Below are positions 51,554 to 60,755 of a stretch of 64,000 nt of DNA, piece after piece (position 1 is the first letter of the stretch; every line of letters begins with the position of its first letter). This DNA is from Heterotrichella gracilis (Eukaryota; Sar; Xanthophyceae; Tribonematales; Xanthonemataceae). The notes under the pieces were generated by a model, which was given only the letters and a program-made list of their open reading frames with translations, was not told where the DNA came from and did not search any database. The stretch lies in assembly GCA_032358255.1 (NCBI GenBank), contig JAULBX010011099.1, forward strand, positions 496,001 to 560,000, written 5' to 3'. Both the position numbers and the translations under genes were made by a program.

Positions 51554-53206
51554 TTATTTTTTAAAGTAAGGAGCTAATTCATTTTCAAAATACTTAAGTG
51601 CATTTTTAATTGGTAGAGGCAATCCGCCGCCTAAGGCGCATAAGGAGCCGGCTTCCATGGTGTCTAAAAGATCACGCATCAAAGTCATGTCCATCTTGTA
51701 ATCTTCTTTTTGTGCTTTCTCCACCATTTCGTATCCGCGCGTAGAACCTAAACGACACGGAAAACACTTACCGCAACTTTCATGAGCGGTAAATCGAAAT
51801 AGATGCTCAATGTATTTTATCAGAGGATATTCTTCCGGCAAACACACCACAGAAGCGTGTCCCAATAAAAATCCTTCTTTGGCAAAAGAATCAAAATCAA
51901 CTGAAAGATCGTTTATTTTAGATACCGGAACTAATCCACCTAAGGGACCACCAATGTGCATGGCTTTGACAGGTTTGGTAAATCCTCCACCTAATTCATT
52001 TATAACCACAGATAAGGGTGTTCCCATGTCCACTTCATAAATTCCCGGCTTTTTAAAATAACCATCGAGTGAAATTAATTTGGTGCCCGATGATTTAGCT
52101 GTTCCAATCGCCGCAAATGTTTTTCCTCCTTTTTGAAAAATAAAAGGTAGGTTGGCCAGCGTCTCCACATTATTTACCACAGTAGGTTTGTTGAATAAAC
52201 CTTGTTGGGTTGGGTAAGGTGGACGCACACGTACTTCCGGCCTTTGTCCTTCAATGGAAGAAAGCAATGCCGTTTCTTCGCCACATATATAAGCGCCTTG
52301 TGCTTTAATGACTTTAAAATCAAAATTAAATTCGCTACCTAAAATATTTTTTCCTAATAATTTTTCTTGGCGAAGAGCAGATACACAGTCATTAATAATG
52401 TCAACGGATTCAGGATATTCCCCGCGAATATATACCACGCCACAATCAGCCCCAATAATGTATCCCGCCATCATCATGCCCATTAATAAAGCATGTGGAC
52501 GATTTTCCATGATGTAACGATCAGAATAAGCACCCGGATCTCCTTCATCGGCATTACACACAATAAATTTAGAATCAGACACTTCTTTTTTACACAAGTC
52601 TAGTTTAAACGCCATGGAAAAGCCTGCGCCACCGCGTCCTCGCAGACCTGAATCTTTTAATTCAGAAATAAGTTCTGTTGTTGGTCTTTTTAAAGCATCT
52701 GCAAATATCTTGTAATACTCTTTTACTGAACCGTAATCTGAAGTTAAGATAGCCGCTCCTCTACTCCCAACATTGTATTTTTCAGCGGTTAAAGTAGTTC
52801 CTTCTTTAATTTTTTCAATTGCATCAACATCTTTTCCTGAATAATTTTTCCCATTCACATGAAAGGCTGAGTTTTCGTGACAACGCCCTAAACAACACAT
52901 TTCACCAATTTCATTGGCTGAATAATGTTTGCTTATTTTTTTGTGAAGCGCATCCTGTGTGCCGGCAGTCATGCATGCTGAACCATTGCACACATATACT
53001 TTTTTTCCTTGATTCTCCGGTTTTAAAAAATCGTAAAAAGAAATTGTTCCTGCAACGGTTGATTTACCTATTAAAAATTCCTGACGCAGGGCCTCTAATT
53101 TTTCAGCACTCGGAGTGCCGGTTTTAGCAGCGGCAAGACCAAGTTCTTCAAATAGAATTTTCTCAGAGCCTTTGCGGCCTAATAAATGACTTAGGTTATT
53201 CGACAT
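51554..53206 (-). CDS. Formate dehydrogenase diaphorase: fused FdsG-FdsB (NuoE-NuoF-like)
   Basis: 550 residues combining two usual subunits. Residues 1 to about 135 are a thioredoxin-like NuoE/FdsG domain with a [2Fe-2S] site (Cys73, Cys78, Cys105, Cys109). Residues about 150-550 are NuoF/FdsB with the FMN/NADH glycine-rich region SGLRGRGGAGF (187-196), NADEGDPGA, and a [4Fe-4S] site Cys478, 481, 484 (ESCGKCFPC) and Cys523. It takes electrons from FdhA to NAD+. It overlaps fdhD by 11 bp. The fused order resembles HoxF. The C-terminal extra cluster domain of some HoxF/FdhB proteins is absent. Confidence 0.93.
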   Translation of the reverse strand: MSNNLSHLLGRKGSEKILFEELGLAAAKTGTPSAEKLEALRQEFLIGKSTVAGTISFYDFLKPENQGKKVYVCNGSACMTAGTQDALHKKISKHYSANEIGEMCCLGRCHENSAFHVNGKNYSGKDVDAIEKIKEGTTLTAEKYNVGSRGAAILTSDYGSVKEYYKIFADALKRPTTELISELKDSGLRGRGGAGFSMAFKLDLCKKEVSDSKFIVCNADEGDPGAYSDRYIMENRPHALLMGMMMAGYIIGADCGVVYIRGEYPESVDIINDCVSALRQEKLLGKNILGSEFNFDFKVIKAQGAYICGEETALLSSIEGQRPEVRVRPPYPTQQGLFNKPTVVNNVETLANLPFIFQKGGKTFAAIGTAKSSGTKLISLDGYFKKPGIYEVDMGTPLSVVINELGGGFTKPVKAMHIGGPLGGLVPVSKINDLSVDFDSFAKEGFLLGHASVVCLPEEYPLIKYIEHLFRFTAHESCGKCFPCRLGSTRGYEMVEKAQKEDYKMDMTLMRDLLDTMEAGSLCALGGGLPLPIKNALKYFENELAPYFKK

Positions 53207-54041
53207 GTTTTATTGTTTTAACTTTTCCTGATGTAAATTTAAAATCGCCCATAGCAATTTGCTCAGGGTGCGAGTAAACAGTGAATTTGGTGTTTCGGCA
53301 AAACGCCATTAAGGTGATACCTGCCTCTCTCGCATTATCAATGGCTAAAGATGAAGGTGCTGAAACGGCTGCCAGAAAAGGAATTCCGGCTGCTTTTATT
53401 TTACTAACGATCTCGTAAGAAATTCTTCCACTTACGGTAAGACATTTTGCTTTATCTAATAATTTATTGCTGATCAAAAAGCCAATGACCTTATCCATCG
53501 CATTATGACGACCGATATCCTCCTGTAGAGTGATCATTTCTCCATCAATGGTAAAAGCACCTGCAGCATGTGTTCCACCGGAGAGCTGAAAGTTTTTTTG
53601 ACCGAGACTGATCTTTTCAAACAGGGTTGGAACTACTTCGGCTTTTAAGATGGCTGAGTTTTTTATTGTTTGACCGGAACTATCATCTAATTCCGTTTTG
53701 CCGCAGACCCCGCAGGAAGAGCCGGAGATGACATTGCGTGTATTGGCAAAATCTTTTACCACCAGTTCAGGTGGAACAATCACATTCAACGCTGTGATGT
53801 AGCCTTCTTCATTTTTAGTGGTGACGACAATTTTTGGTTCATGATCCAAATCGGTGATGATGCCTTCGGTAAATAATAAACCACGGGCCAGATCTTTTTC
53901 ATTGCCCGGCGTTTGCATGGTGATGGTAAAGGCTTTTCCATTCACAGCAATATTTAAAGCGACCTCTATAGAAATAGCGTCTTCCAAAACAGAAAAATCT
54001 TTTCCGTTAAAGAAGACGCCTTTATAGTGATCGATCATCAT
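53196..54041 (-). CDS. fdhD: Formate dehydrogenase accessory sulfurtransferase FdhD
   Basis: 281 residues. It transfers sulfur from a cysteine desulfurase to the bis-MGD cofactor, a step needed for formate dehydrogenase activity. The catalytic pair Cys110-xx-Cys113 sits in ISGSSCGVCGKTEL. GGTHAAGAFTIDGEM and EDIGRHNAMDKVIG are the conserved core, and SGRISYEIVSKI follows. The start overlaps the fhs stop by one base (TAATG) and the end overlaps the diaphorase gene, so translation is probably coupled. An immediately following second ATG is an alternative start. Confidence 0.96.
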   Translation of the reverse strand: MMIDHYKGVFFNGKDFSVLEDAISIEVALNIAVNGKAFTITMQTPGNEKDLARGLLFTEGIITDLDHEPKIVVTTKNEEGYITALNVIVPPELVVKDFANTRNVISGSSCGVCGKTELDDSSGQTIKNSAILKAEVVPTLFEKISLGQKNFQLSGGTHAAGAFTIDGEMITLQEDIGRHNAMDKVIGFLISNKLLDKAKCLTVSGRISYEIVSKIKAAGIPFLAAVSAPSSLAIDNAREAGITLMAFCRNTKFTVYSHPEQIAMGDFKFTSGKVKTIKHVE

Positions 54042-55723
54042 TACGATAAACCTGTTATGTTTCCGTCATTATCAATGTCCATGCCTTCAGAAGCAGGAAC
54101 CACGGGTAATCCCGGCATACGCATCATTTCACCCACAATGGCCACTAGAAAGCCTGCACCGGCAGCCACTTCAAATTCACGAATGTTTATTTTAAAACCG
54201 CGCGGACGTCCAACCCGTTTTTCATCTTCTGAAAACGATTTTTGAGTCTTGGCCATACAAATAGGAAAACCGGTAATGCCCAGTTTTTCAAATTGTTTTA
54301 ATTGAGTTTTTGCCTTTGGAGAATAAGCTACATCATCGGCGCCATAAATTTCAGTCGCAATGGTTTTTATCTTTTCTTCAATCGATAAATTCCAGTCATA
54401 GAGGGGATGATAATTATTTACTTTGCTTTCAATCACGTCCACCACAGCCTGAGCCAGGTCCTTAGTGCCATTACCGCCATCTCCCCAGCCTTTTGATTCC
54501 ACTGCTTTTACGCCATGTTCAGCACATTTAGTTACCACATAATCTACTTCTTCTTTGGTATCACCAAAGCGACTGTTGATGGCAACTACAGCAGTTAAGC
54601 CAAATTTTTTACAATTTTCAATATGCTTCTCTAAATTCTCAAATCCCTTTTTAATGAATTCCATGTTTGGTGTATTGTACTCTTCGCTTTTTGCTCCACC
54701 GTGATGACGTAAAGCGCGTATAGTAGCAACAATTACCAGGGCTTTTGGTTTTAATCCGCCCACAGGACATTTAATGTCTAAAAACTTTTCCGCTCCAAGA
54801 TCGGCACCAAATCCGGCTTCAGTTACTACATAGTCACTTAAGGACATTCCCATTTTTGTAGCAATGATGGAATTGGTTCCTTGCGCAATGTTGGCGAATG
54901 GTCCGCCGTGAATGATAGCAGGATTACCTTCTAAAGTTTGTACCAAATTAGGTTTGATGGCATCCTTTAATAAAATGGCCATACTTCCTTCTGCTTTGAG
55001 TTCACGGGCATACACCGGACGTTTGTCAAAAGTGTAACCAATAAAAATATTACCGATGCGTTTTTTAAGATCGGCGAAATCTTTTGATAAACACAAAATC
55101 GCCATGATCTCTGATGCGGCGGTAATGTTAAATCCGGTTTCGCGAGGAATACCGTTTCCTGTTCCACCAAGTCCGATCACTATGTCACGGAGAGAACGAT
55201 CATTCATGTCCATTACGCGTTTCCAGACAATGGTACGCGGATCGATGTTTAAATTATTGGTTTTATTTTGAATATTGTTATCAATCAGTGCAGATAATAA
55301 GTTGTTTGCTTTTTCTATGGCTGAAAAATCTCCGGTGAAGTGCAAATTAATATCCACCATAGGAATCACTTGCGAATAACCGCCACCGGCAGCTCCGCCT
55401 TTCATGCCAAATACCGGTCCAAGGGAAGGTTCGCGTAAAACCACCATGGCTTTTTTACCAATTTTATTGAGTCCGTCTGTTAGTCCAATAGACACAGTTG
55501 TTTTTCCTTCGCCCGCAGGAGTTGGATTAATGGCGCTTACTAAAATGAGATTACTTTTAGAAACCTTATTTTCGTCTATGAGACTAATCGGCAATTTTGC
55601 CTTGTATTTCCCATAATACTCCAAGTCATCTTCCTGGATGTCTAGTTTTTTAGCAATCGTATTAATGTGAGAAATTTTTGCACTCGTGGCAATTTCCAGA
55701 TCTGTTAAAATTGTTTTGCTCAT
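54041..55723 (-). CDS. fhs: Formate-tetrahydrofolate ligase
   Basis: 560 residues, the normal length. Uses ATP to condense formate with tetrahydrofolate, giving 10-formyl-THF. The ATP loop PTPAGEGKTT lies at 67-76, and EPSLGPVFGMKGGAAGGGYSQ and LHFTGDF are family signatures. It is the first gene of the minus-strand operon and is translationally coupled to fdhD. In this position it gives formate a second fate besides oxidation to CO2, or provides formate from 10-formyl-THF when run backward with ATP gain. Confidence 0.97.
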   Translation of the reverse strand: MSKTILTDLEIATSAKISHINTIAKKLDIQEDDLEYYGKYKAKLPISLIDENKVSKSNLILVSAINPTPAGEGKTTVSIGLTDGLNKIGKKAMVVLREPSLGPVFGMKGGAAGGGYSQVIPMVDINLHFTGDFSAIEKANNLLSALIDNNIQNKTNNLNIDPRTIVWKRVMDMNDRSLRDIVIGLGGTGNGIPRETGFNITAASEIMAILCLSKDFADLKKRIGNIFIGYTFDKRPVYARELKAEGSMAILLKDAIKPNLVQTLEGNPAIIHGGPFANIAQGTNSIIATKMGMSLSDYVVTEAGFGADLGAEKFLDIKCPVGGLKPKALVIVATIRALRHHGGAKSEEYNTPNMEFIKKGFENLEKHIENCKKFGLTAVVAINSRFGDTKEEVDYVVTKCAEHGVKAVESKGWGDGGNGTKDLAQAVVDVIESKVNNYHPLYDWNLSIEEKIKTIATEIYGADDVAYSPKAKTQLKQFEKLGITGFPICMAKTQKSFSEDEKRVGRPRGFKINIREFEVAAGAGFLVAIVGEMMRMPGLPVVPASEGMDIDNDGNITGLS

Positions 55724-56088
55724 ATGCTATTTTTAAGGATTTAAATTGATTGATTATGCTAATGTAACAAATATTTTAATGAAAAGCATGGGGGTTAAAT
55801 GAAGGGTTAAAAGAGCAGGATAAGCCAATTTTTAGCCTGGTTGTTATCGCGAAGAATCAAGGAAAACGGAAAAAAAATATACTAAACCGGACATTTTCCA
55901 ATTGATTTTTGAGGAACAGGATATTTTACTTTCTTATTTAGGGTATTTACTAAGGAATGTGCCATTGCGTTTAGTAAATTATCTGTTAATTTTTGGAGCA
56001 ACTATCTTCTCAGACTAATTGTAATTTGCTACAGATGATTTTAGTAGTGTTAAAAAGCATCATGGCAAAAACATATTAAAATAGGAGC
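55724..56088. other. Gene-free region upstream of fhs
   Basis: 365 bp with no credible gene. It must hold the promoter of the fhs-fdh-moaA operon, but no clear TAnnTTTG was found on the minus strand. A perfect 9-bp inverted repeat ATTTACTAA (55945-55953)/TTAGTAAAT (55971-55979) with a 17-base loop is the only structure of note; it could be an operator or a weak terminator for the upstream minus-strand genes. Confidence 0.4.
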
Positions 56089-56769
56089 TTATCCACCAAG
56101 TATTTTAGTTAGGACAAAAAAAGTGAAGGCTAAAAGGACCATTGCAAATCCACTTAGCCATGGCCGAAAGCCTGCGTATTTAGCCATTGAGTATCCGCAA
56201 TAAAAAAGAATGAGGATGCAAATAGAATCTGACACAAGTTTTGCATTAATCGCATCGGACATAAGCAAAAAGGGAAGAGTGACCGGAACTGTGCTAAAGA
56301 AATTGATCAGGAAAATACGAAGTGCGACTTTTACCTCTTTGGCAATAAATAGAAAATGTTTTGGCGGAGGTGGTAACTGTCTTATTCTGTCATAATACAC
56401 ATTTACTTGTTTTTCCGTAATGATAAAGGATAGAAGGGGTTGTAACTCATTTTTAACTAGCCTCATACCATCTTCTTTTGTTTTAGCATTTAGTATTGAA
56501 TGATAGAGTAGATTTTTTCTTGACCTGTCGATCATAGAAGAGATCAAAAAAGTTAATCCGTCAATGATTCCCCAGGCTACATTTGCACTCACCGCTGCCC
56601 ACAACAAATGTTCGATGTCTGCAGCACCTTCGTGTGAGACGCTAACAGCTGAAGTAAAACTCAGGGCCAGTATAACGCCAAACATCACTTCAAGATAACG
56701 TTCGGAAGGGTCTAAGGCATTGGCTGATTTGCGTAAAAAAGTGTCCCAAAAATCTGTTTTATTTTCCAT
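56089..56769 (-). CDS. Divergent VIT-like membrane protein
   Basis: 226 residues with about five hydrophobic segments. The N-terminal part LDPSERYLEVMFGVILALSF and WGIIDGLTFLISSMIDR recall the VIT1/CCC1 transporter fold, and the middle cytoplasmic segment (VKNELQPLLSFIITEKQVN) replaces the glutamate-rich metal domain seen in the classical VIT protein at 13983-14708. Transport activity and metal specificity are therefore uncertain. It is preceded by the DUF2490-like gene with a 21-bp gap, suggesting one transcript. Confidence 0.65.
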   Translation of the reverse strand: MENKTDFWDTFLRKSANALDPSERYLEVMFGVILALSFTSAVSVSHEGAADIEHLLWAAVSANVAWGIIDGLTFLISSMIDRSRKNLLYHSILNAKTKEDGMRLVKNELQPLLSFIITEKQVNVYYDRIRQLPPPPKHFLFIAKEVKVALRIFLINFFSTVPVTLPFLLMSDAINAKLVSDSICILILFYCGYSMAKYAGFRPWLSGFAMVLLAFTFFVLTKILGG

Positions 56770-56790
56770 GATACTTTTTCATGAATTGGT

Positions 56791-57531
56791 TTAACGTTTA
56801 AATGGTGCATCGGAAGTTAAAGAAACTCTTAATGCATGATTTAATCTCGATCTATCTGTTGTTTCAGGTGAGCCGTCAAAATTGGGTTGATTCATATATC
56901 CAATTTCCAGATGCCATTCTTTCTTTTTATCGAGGTTGATACCAACGCCCGCATAGGCTCTGTTTTGATCAAGCATTCGATCAGGTGTATTGAAAAGGAG
57001 CCATATTTCATCGTAAATGGCTGCAAAAAAACGTTCATTGATAATGAAAGATCTTTTAACCATGAGGATGAGCGAAGTTTCATATTTGTAATGATCGAAG
57101 GTTGCGGAATTGACATCTGTTTTCCTTCCCAGCCAGCGTTCCTCCAAACGAAAACGGAATTGCCACATGCCTTTAGGTTTTGGGTAACGAAGAAGAAATT
57201 GCTGAAAAAGCCTGTAATCGGGCCAGTTATATGGTAATGAAACCTCATCGTAAGGGTAATTATACTGATAAGCAATACCTGCCGTTATTCGATGCCCGGA
57301 TTTTAAATTATAATTTAAACCCAGTCTTCCAAAAAGAGCATTTTGCTTTAATATAATTTCATCGCGTATCCAGTATGCTTCTACCCATAAACCCCAGGGC
57401 TTAGCTTCCTTAAAACGATGATACGAATCATAGCCATACCAACCGGTATAGTTTACGGGATAATCTTGTGCCTTTATCTTTTTTGCGAATAAGGCCATCA
57501 GAAGAATTAAAACAGCACAAGCGTGTTTCAT
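56791..57531 (-). CDS. DUF2490-like outer-membrane barrel protein
   Basis: 246 residues. Signal peptide 1-21 (ending KKIKAQ). The rest alternates aromatic and polar residues in strands such as FGRLGLNYNLKSGHRITAGI, MWQFRFRLEERWLG and YETSLILMVKRSF, as in small outer-membrane beta-barrels of the DUF2490 family; the last residues (LRVSLTSDAPFKR) do not end in the usual aromatic residue. Function unknown. Likely co-transcribed with the VIT-like gene, 21 bp downstream. Confidence 0.75.
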   Translation of the reverse strand: MKHACAVLILLMALFAKKIKAQDYPVNYTGWYGYDSYHRFKEAKPWGLWVEAYWIRDEIILKQNALFGRLGLNYNLKSGHRITAGIAYQYNYPYDEVSLPYNWPDYRLFQQFLLRYPKPKGMWQFRFRLEERWLGRKTDVNSATFDHYKYETSLILMVKRSFIINERFFAAIYDEIWLLFNTPDRMLDQNRAYAGVGINLDKKKEWHLEIGYMNQPNFDGSPETTDRSRLNHALRVSLTSDAPFKR

Positions 57532-57579
57532 AAATCTCTTTTGTTAGATCAAACGAGTATCTCTTGATATATTATTTTT

Positions 57580-60009
57580 CTATTCCTTTGCCCAGGCTCT
57601 TGCTGCTTCCGTTTCCAGATCATTGTAAGTTTCTTTACCGGTGCTCACCTTCACAAAAGAAATAGTTCCGCCTTTAAAGGAATTATTTGTGGTATATAGT
57701 TTACTTACCGGGTCTGCATTATCATAACCTACACATAAACCGTCGCCAACGAGTGTGAATTTACCCACTTGGGCTTTCATGGTACCTTTTGCAACTTCTT
57801 TCTCGTTAACAAATAATTTGGCTGTACCAATAGACTCTCTGAACTCTCCGGCTTTTTCTTTTGTAAACTCCATACCGAACGTATATTTCCCCGGTTTTAG
57901 AGTGCCTGATACCAATTGTTGTTCTGTGATACCAAGGAAGTTATACACGTAATACAATTTATGATCTTTGATAAATAAACTATGTCCACCAAAGCGAGAA
58001 CCGTGAGCAAAGATTACGCCCGAAACATTTGCTTCGTTGATCTCAACATTAGCAACGATCTTATATGATTTACCTCTGATATTTACAGCGACCGCTTCTG
58101 GTACAGCGCTGCTATGCGGATAATAGGTATAAAGATCAGTTGGTTTTTCTTCTGTTGGCCTGTCAAGTCCTAATATTTCTGTGGCAGAGCGGTCATCCAA
58201 TGGTAAAGCCTGATTTTTTGTCGCTTCTTCTAAATATAATTTTTTTAAGGCTTCTAGTTTTTCAGGATGTTCTTTGGCTAGATCGGTGGATTCTGAGCGA
58301 TCCACATCGGTATGATATAATTCCCATTTATCCTGATCAAATTTTCCTTTACTGGTAAGCGGAGCATGCACAGCTACTGCCTTCCAGCCATCCTGCCAAA
58401 TGGCTCTAGTACCTAACATGGTATAATATTGGATGTGTTTTTGTGTAGGCCCATCGGGTTTTGCATCAAAGGAATACTTCATCGAAACGCCTGAGAGGGG
58501 GATTTGTTTAACACCTCTGTATGTCTCCGGCATTTGTAGTCCGCATATTTCTAAAATCGTTGGCACAATGTCAACAGCATGATGATATTGGTTTCTCACT
58601 TCGCCGCGGGCTTTTATTCCTTTTGGCCATGAGATCACCAGGGGATCAGAAGTGCCGCCTGAATAATTCGAATAACGTTTGAACATTTTAAAAGGCGTTG
58701 AGAAAGCAGCAGCCCATCCGGTAGGAAAGTGCTCATAAGTGTTTGGACCTCCTAATTCATCAATCAATTTCATGTTGTCTGCCAAATTATCGGGATAACC
58801 GTTAAAAAATTTATTTTCATTTACGGAGCCATTTGGACTACCTTCGCCTGAAGCGCCATTATCGGCGGCGTATACAATAATTGTATTTTCATATTGTCCG
58901 GTTGCTTTTAAATGATCAATGATGCGGCCTATTTGCACATCGGTATATTCAGAGAAAGCGGCATACACTTCACACAAACGGGAGAATAGTTTTTTCTCAT
59001 CTGCATTTAAAGATTCCCAAGGACGAACTTCATCGGCAGGATTTGCCTGATCTTTTGGCATGGGATTCCAGTCGGTTAATTTTGTCTCTTTCGGTAAAAT
59101 ACCTTTTGCGATCATACGTGGCAGTACCCATTTTCGGTAGGCATCATAACCATCATCAAACTTGCCTTTGTATTTAGCAATGTAATCTTTTGGTGCTTGA
59201 TGAGGCGCGTGGTTTGCTCCAGGACAAAACCACATGAACCACGGTTTGGATGGATTTGCTGATTTTTGATCCGAGATCATTTTTATACCTTGATCTGCCA
59301 GATCTTTTGAAAGATGATAACCCTGTTCCGGACCGTAAGGCTGTTCAATGGCATGATTATCTTCAATTAAATCGGGATACCATTGATTGGTTTCCCCGCC
59401 AATAAATCCATAAAAACGATCGTAGCCTTGTTGCAAGGGCCATTGACTTTTGTTAGAACCTGCGGAAAGGACAGTTTCAGGCACATTGTGATCTTTTCCT
59501 AACCAAAAAGTGCTCCAACCATTGTCATTTAAGATCTGAGCCATGGTGGCTGTTTCTTTCGGAAGTAAACAACTGTATCCCGGAAACCCATTCGCTCCTT
59601 CAGTGATGGATCCCATTCCATTAAGATTGTGGTTACGGCCGGTATTAAAACAGGAACGTGTAGGTGAACACAATGAAACGGTGTGAAATTGAGAATAAGT
59701 TAAACCATCAGCCGCTAACTTATCCATGGTTGGCATACTAATTCTTCCGCCATACGGCGACCAGGCACCAAGACCCGTATCATCATAAAGTATAATTAAA
59801 ATATTAGGAGATCCTTCGGGGGCTTTTTTGCGTTCAAATGGTTTCCAGTCAGGCGTTGATTCGCGCACGTCTAATTTCACAACTCCCTTAAAACCGGAAG
59901 GTGAGTTTTCTGATTCAATGTCCTTCTCTTTTGGTTGATTACAACCAAAGCCCAGTATGATTGCTGATGTAAGGAGTGTTTTTTTAAAGAGGGATTTTTT
60001 TTCTAACAT
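57580..60009 (-). CDS. Lipoprotein arylsulfatase
   Basis: 809 residues. A type I sulfatase: ILYDDTGLGAWSPYGG carries the first metal Asp pair, and the active-site motif is Cys114-Ser-Pro-Thr-Arg118, the cysteine to be converted to formylglycine. GKDHNVPE, CPGANHAPHQAP and YAADNGASGEGSPNG complete the metal and sulfate site. The N-terminus ends a hydrophobic stretch at FGC (Cys23), which may be a lipidation site. The C-terminal region (about 650-790) is a beta-sandwich like that at the end of the truncated sulfatase at 63588-64000. The natural sulfate ester is unknown. The maturase gene is not in the window. Confidence 0.92.
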   Translation of the reverse strand: MLEKKSLFKKTLLTSAIILGFGCNQPKEKDIESENSPSGFKGVVKLDVRESTPDWKPFERKKAPEGSPNILIILYDDTGLGAWSPYGGRISMPTMDKLAADGLTYSQFHTVSLCSPTRSCFNTGRNHNLNGMGSITEGANGFPGYSCLLPKETATMAQILNDNGWSTFWLGKDHNVPETVLSAGSNKSQWPLQQGYDRFYGFIGGETNQWYPDLIEDNHAIEQPYGPEQGYHLSKDLADQGIKMISDQKSANPSKPWFMWFCPGANHAPHQAPKDYIAKYKGKFDDGYDAYRKWVLPRMIAKGILPKETKLTDWNPMPKDQANPADEVRPWESLNADEKKLFSRLCEVYAAFSEYTDVQIGRIIDHLKATGQYENTIIVYAADNGASGEGSPNGSVNENKFFNGYPDNLADNMKLIDELGGPNTYEHFPTGWAAAFSTPFKMFKRYSNYSGGTSDPLVISWPKGIKARGEVRNQYHHAVDIVPTILEICGLQMPETYRGVKQIPLSGVSMKYSFDAKPDGPTQKHIQYYTMLGTRAIWQDGWKAVAVHAPLTSKGKFDQDKWELYHTDVDRSESTDLAKEHPEKLEALKKLYLEEATKNQALPLDDRSATEILGLDRPTEEKPTDLYTYYPHSSAVPEAVAVNIRGKSYKIVANVEINEANVSGVIFAHGSRFGGHSLFIKDHKLYYVYNFLGITEQQLVSGTLKPGKYTFGMEFTKEKAGEFRESIGTAKLFVNEKEVAKGTMKAQVGKFTLVGDGLCVGYDNADPVSKLYTTNNSFKGGTISFVKVSTGKETYNDLETEAARAWAKE

Positions 60010-60052
60010 GTTGTAATGGGATTGGATAAGTTAAATAATAGTATTTAATGAA

Positions 60053-60667
60053 TTAATAGGTTGGATTTGCAGGTTTAATAATTCCTTTCTTCACCATTTC
60101 CGCTTTATTTACAGAAATAATTTGATCAAGGGTTTGACTAAAACTGCCGGGGTCAAAGGTGGAGGTAGTGCCTGACCAAAGCAATTTATTGTTAGTTACA
60201 TCGTAAATGGTTGTTTCCACGTAATAGGTTTTATCGACAGAAACAGTGGTATTGTTATATCCACTGTTATAATAACCATATCTTCCGCCGTACATTCCGC
60301 CTGTTGATTGCACATTATAACTTTGTGTGATGTCTGTTAAACGCATGTGAATTAAACCATCAAATCCATCACGTTTCAATTTGCTAAATAAAATCCTATC
60401 GGTAGTGTCTGATTCTGTCATGTAGCTGTAGGATGGAAATCCAACGCCGGGTTTAAATTCTGCCACCAGTCTGTCTTCAGCAATGTGTTGTGTAGTGACA
60501 TCCTTAAATCGGGCTATGACCAATACTTTAGTAAACGGTTTAAATGAACCATTTGAAATGGACGGATCAGACCATGATCGGCTCATAGTGGTTGGGGGAG
60601 AGCAGGATGTGATGATAAAGATGATACCACAAATATAGACGTAACTGATTTTGAATAGATGTTTCAT
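60053..60667 (-). CDS. DUF4136-like lipoprotein
   Basis: 204 residues. A signal peptide with a lipobox-like IITSC places the lipid at Cys22. Downstream, WSDPSISNGSFKPFTKVLVIARFKD and GFDGLIHMRLTDI are compatible with DUF4136-type periplasmic lipoproteins, and there is a Gly/Tyr-rich loop (GGMYGGRYGYYNSGY). Function unknown. It follows the carbonic anhydrase gene by 88 bp and precedes the sulfatase gene by 43 bp on the same strand. Confidence 0.68.
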   Translation of the reverse strand: MKHLFKISYVYICGIIFIITSCSPPTTMSRSWSDPSISNGSFKPFTKVLVIARFKDVTTQHIAEDRLVAEFKPGVGFPSYSYMTESDTTDRILFSKLKRDGFDGLIHMRLTDITQSYNVQSTGGMYGGRYGYYNSGYNNTTVSVDKTYYVETTIYDVTNNKLLWSGTTSTFDPGSFSQTLDQIISVNKAEMVKKGIIKPANPTY

Positions 60668-60755
60668 GTTATTTTAATTTGGTAAATAGGCATACTAAGA
60701 AAAGAAAATTTGATCTGAAAAACAACATTTTTTCATGAAGAATATGTAAAGCTAT

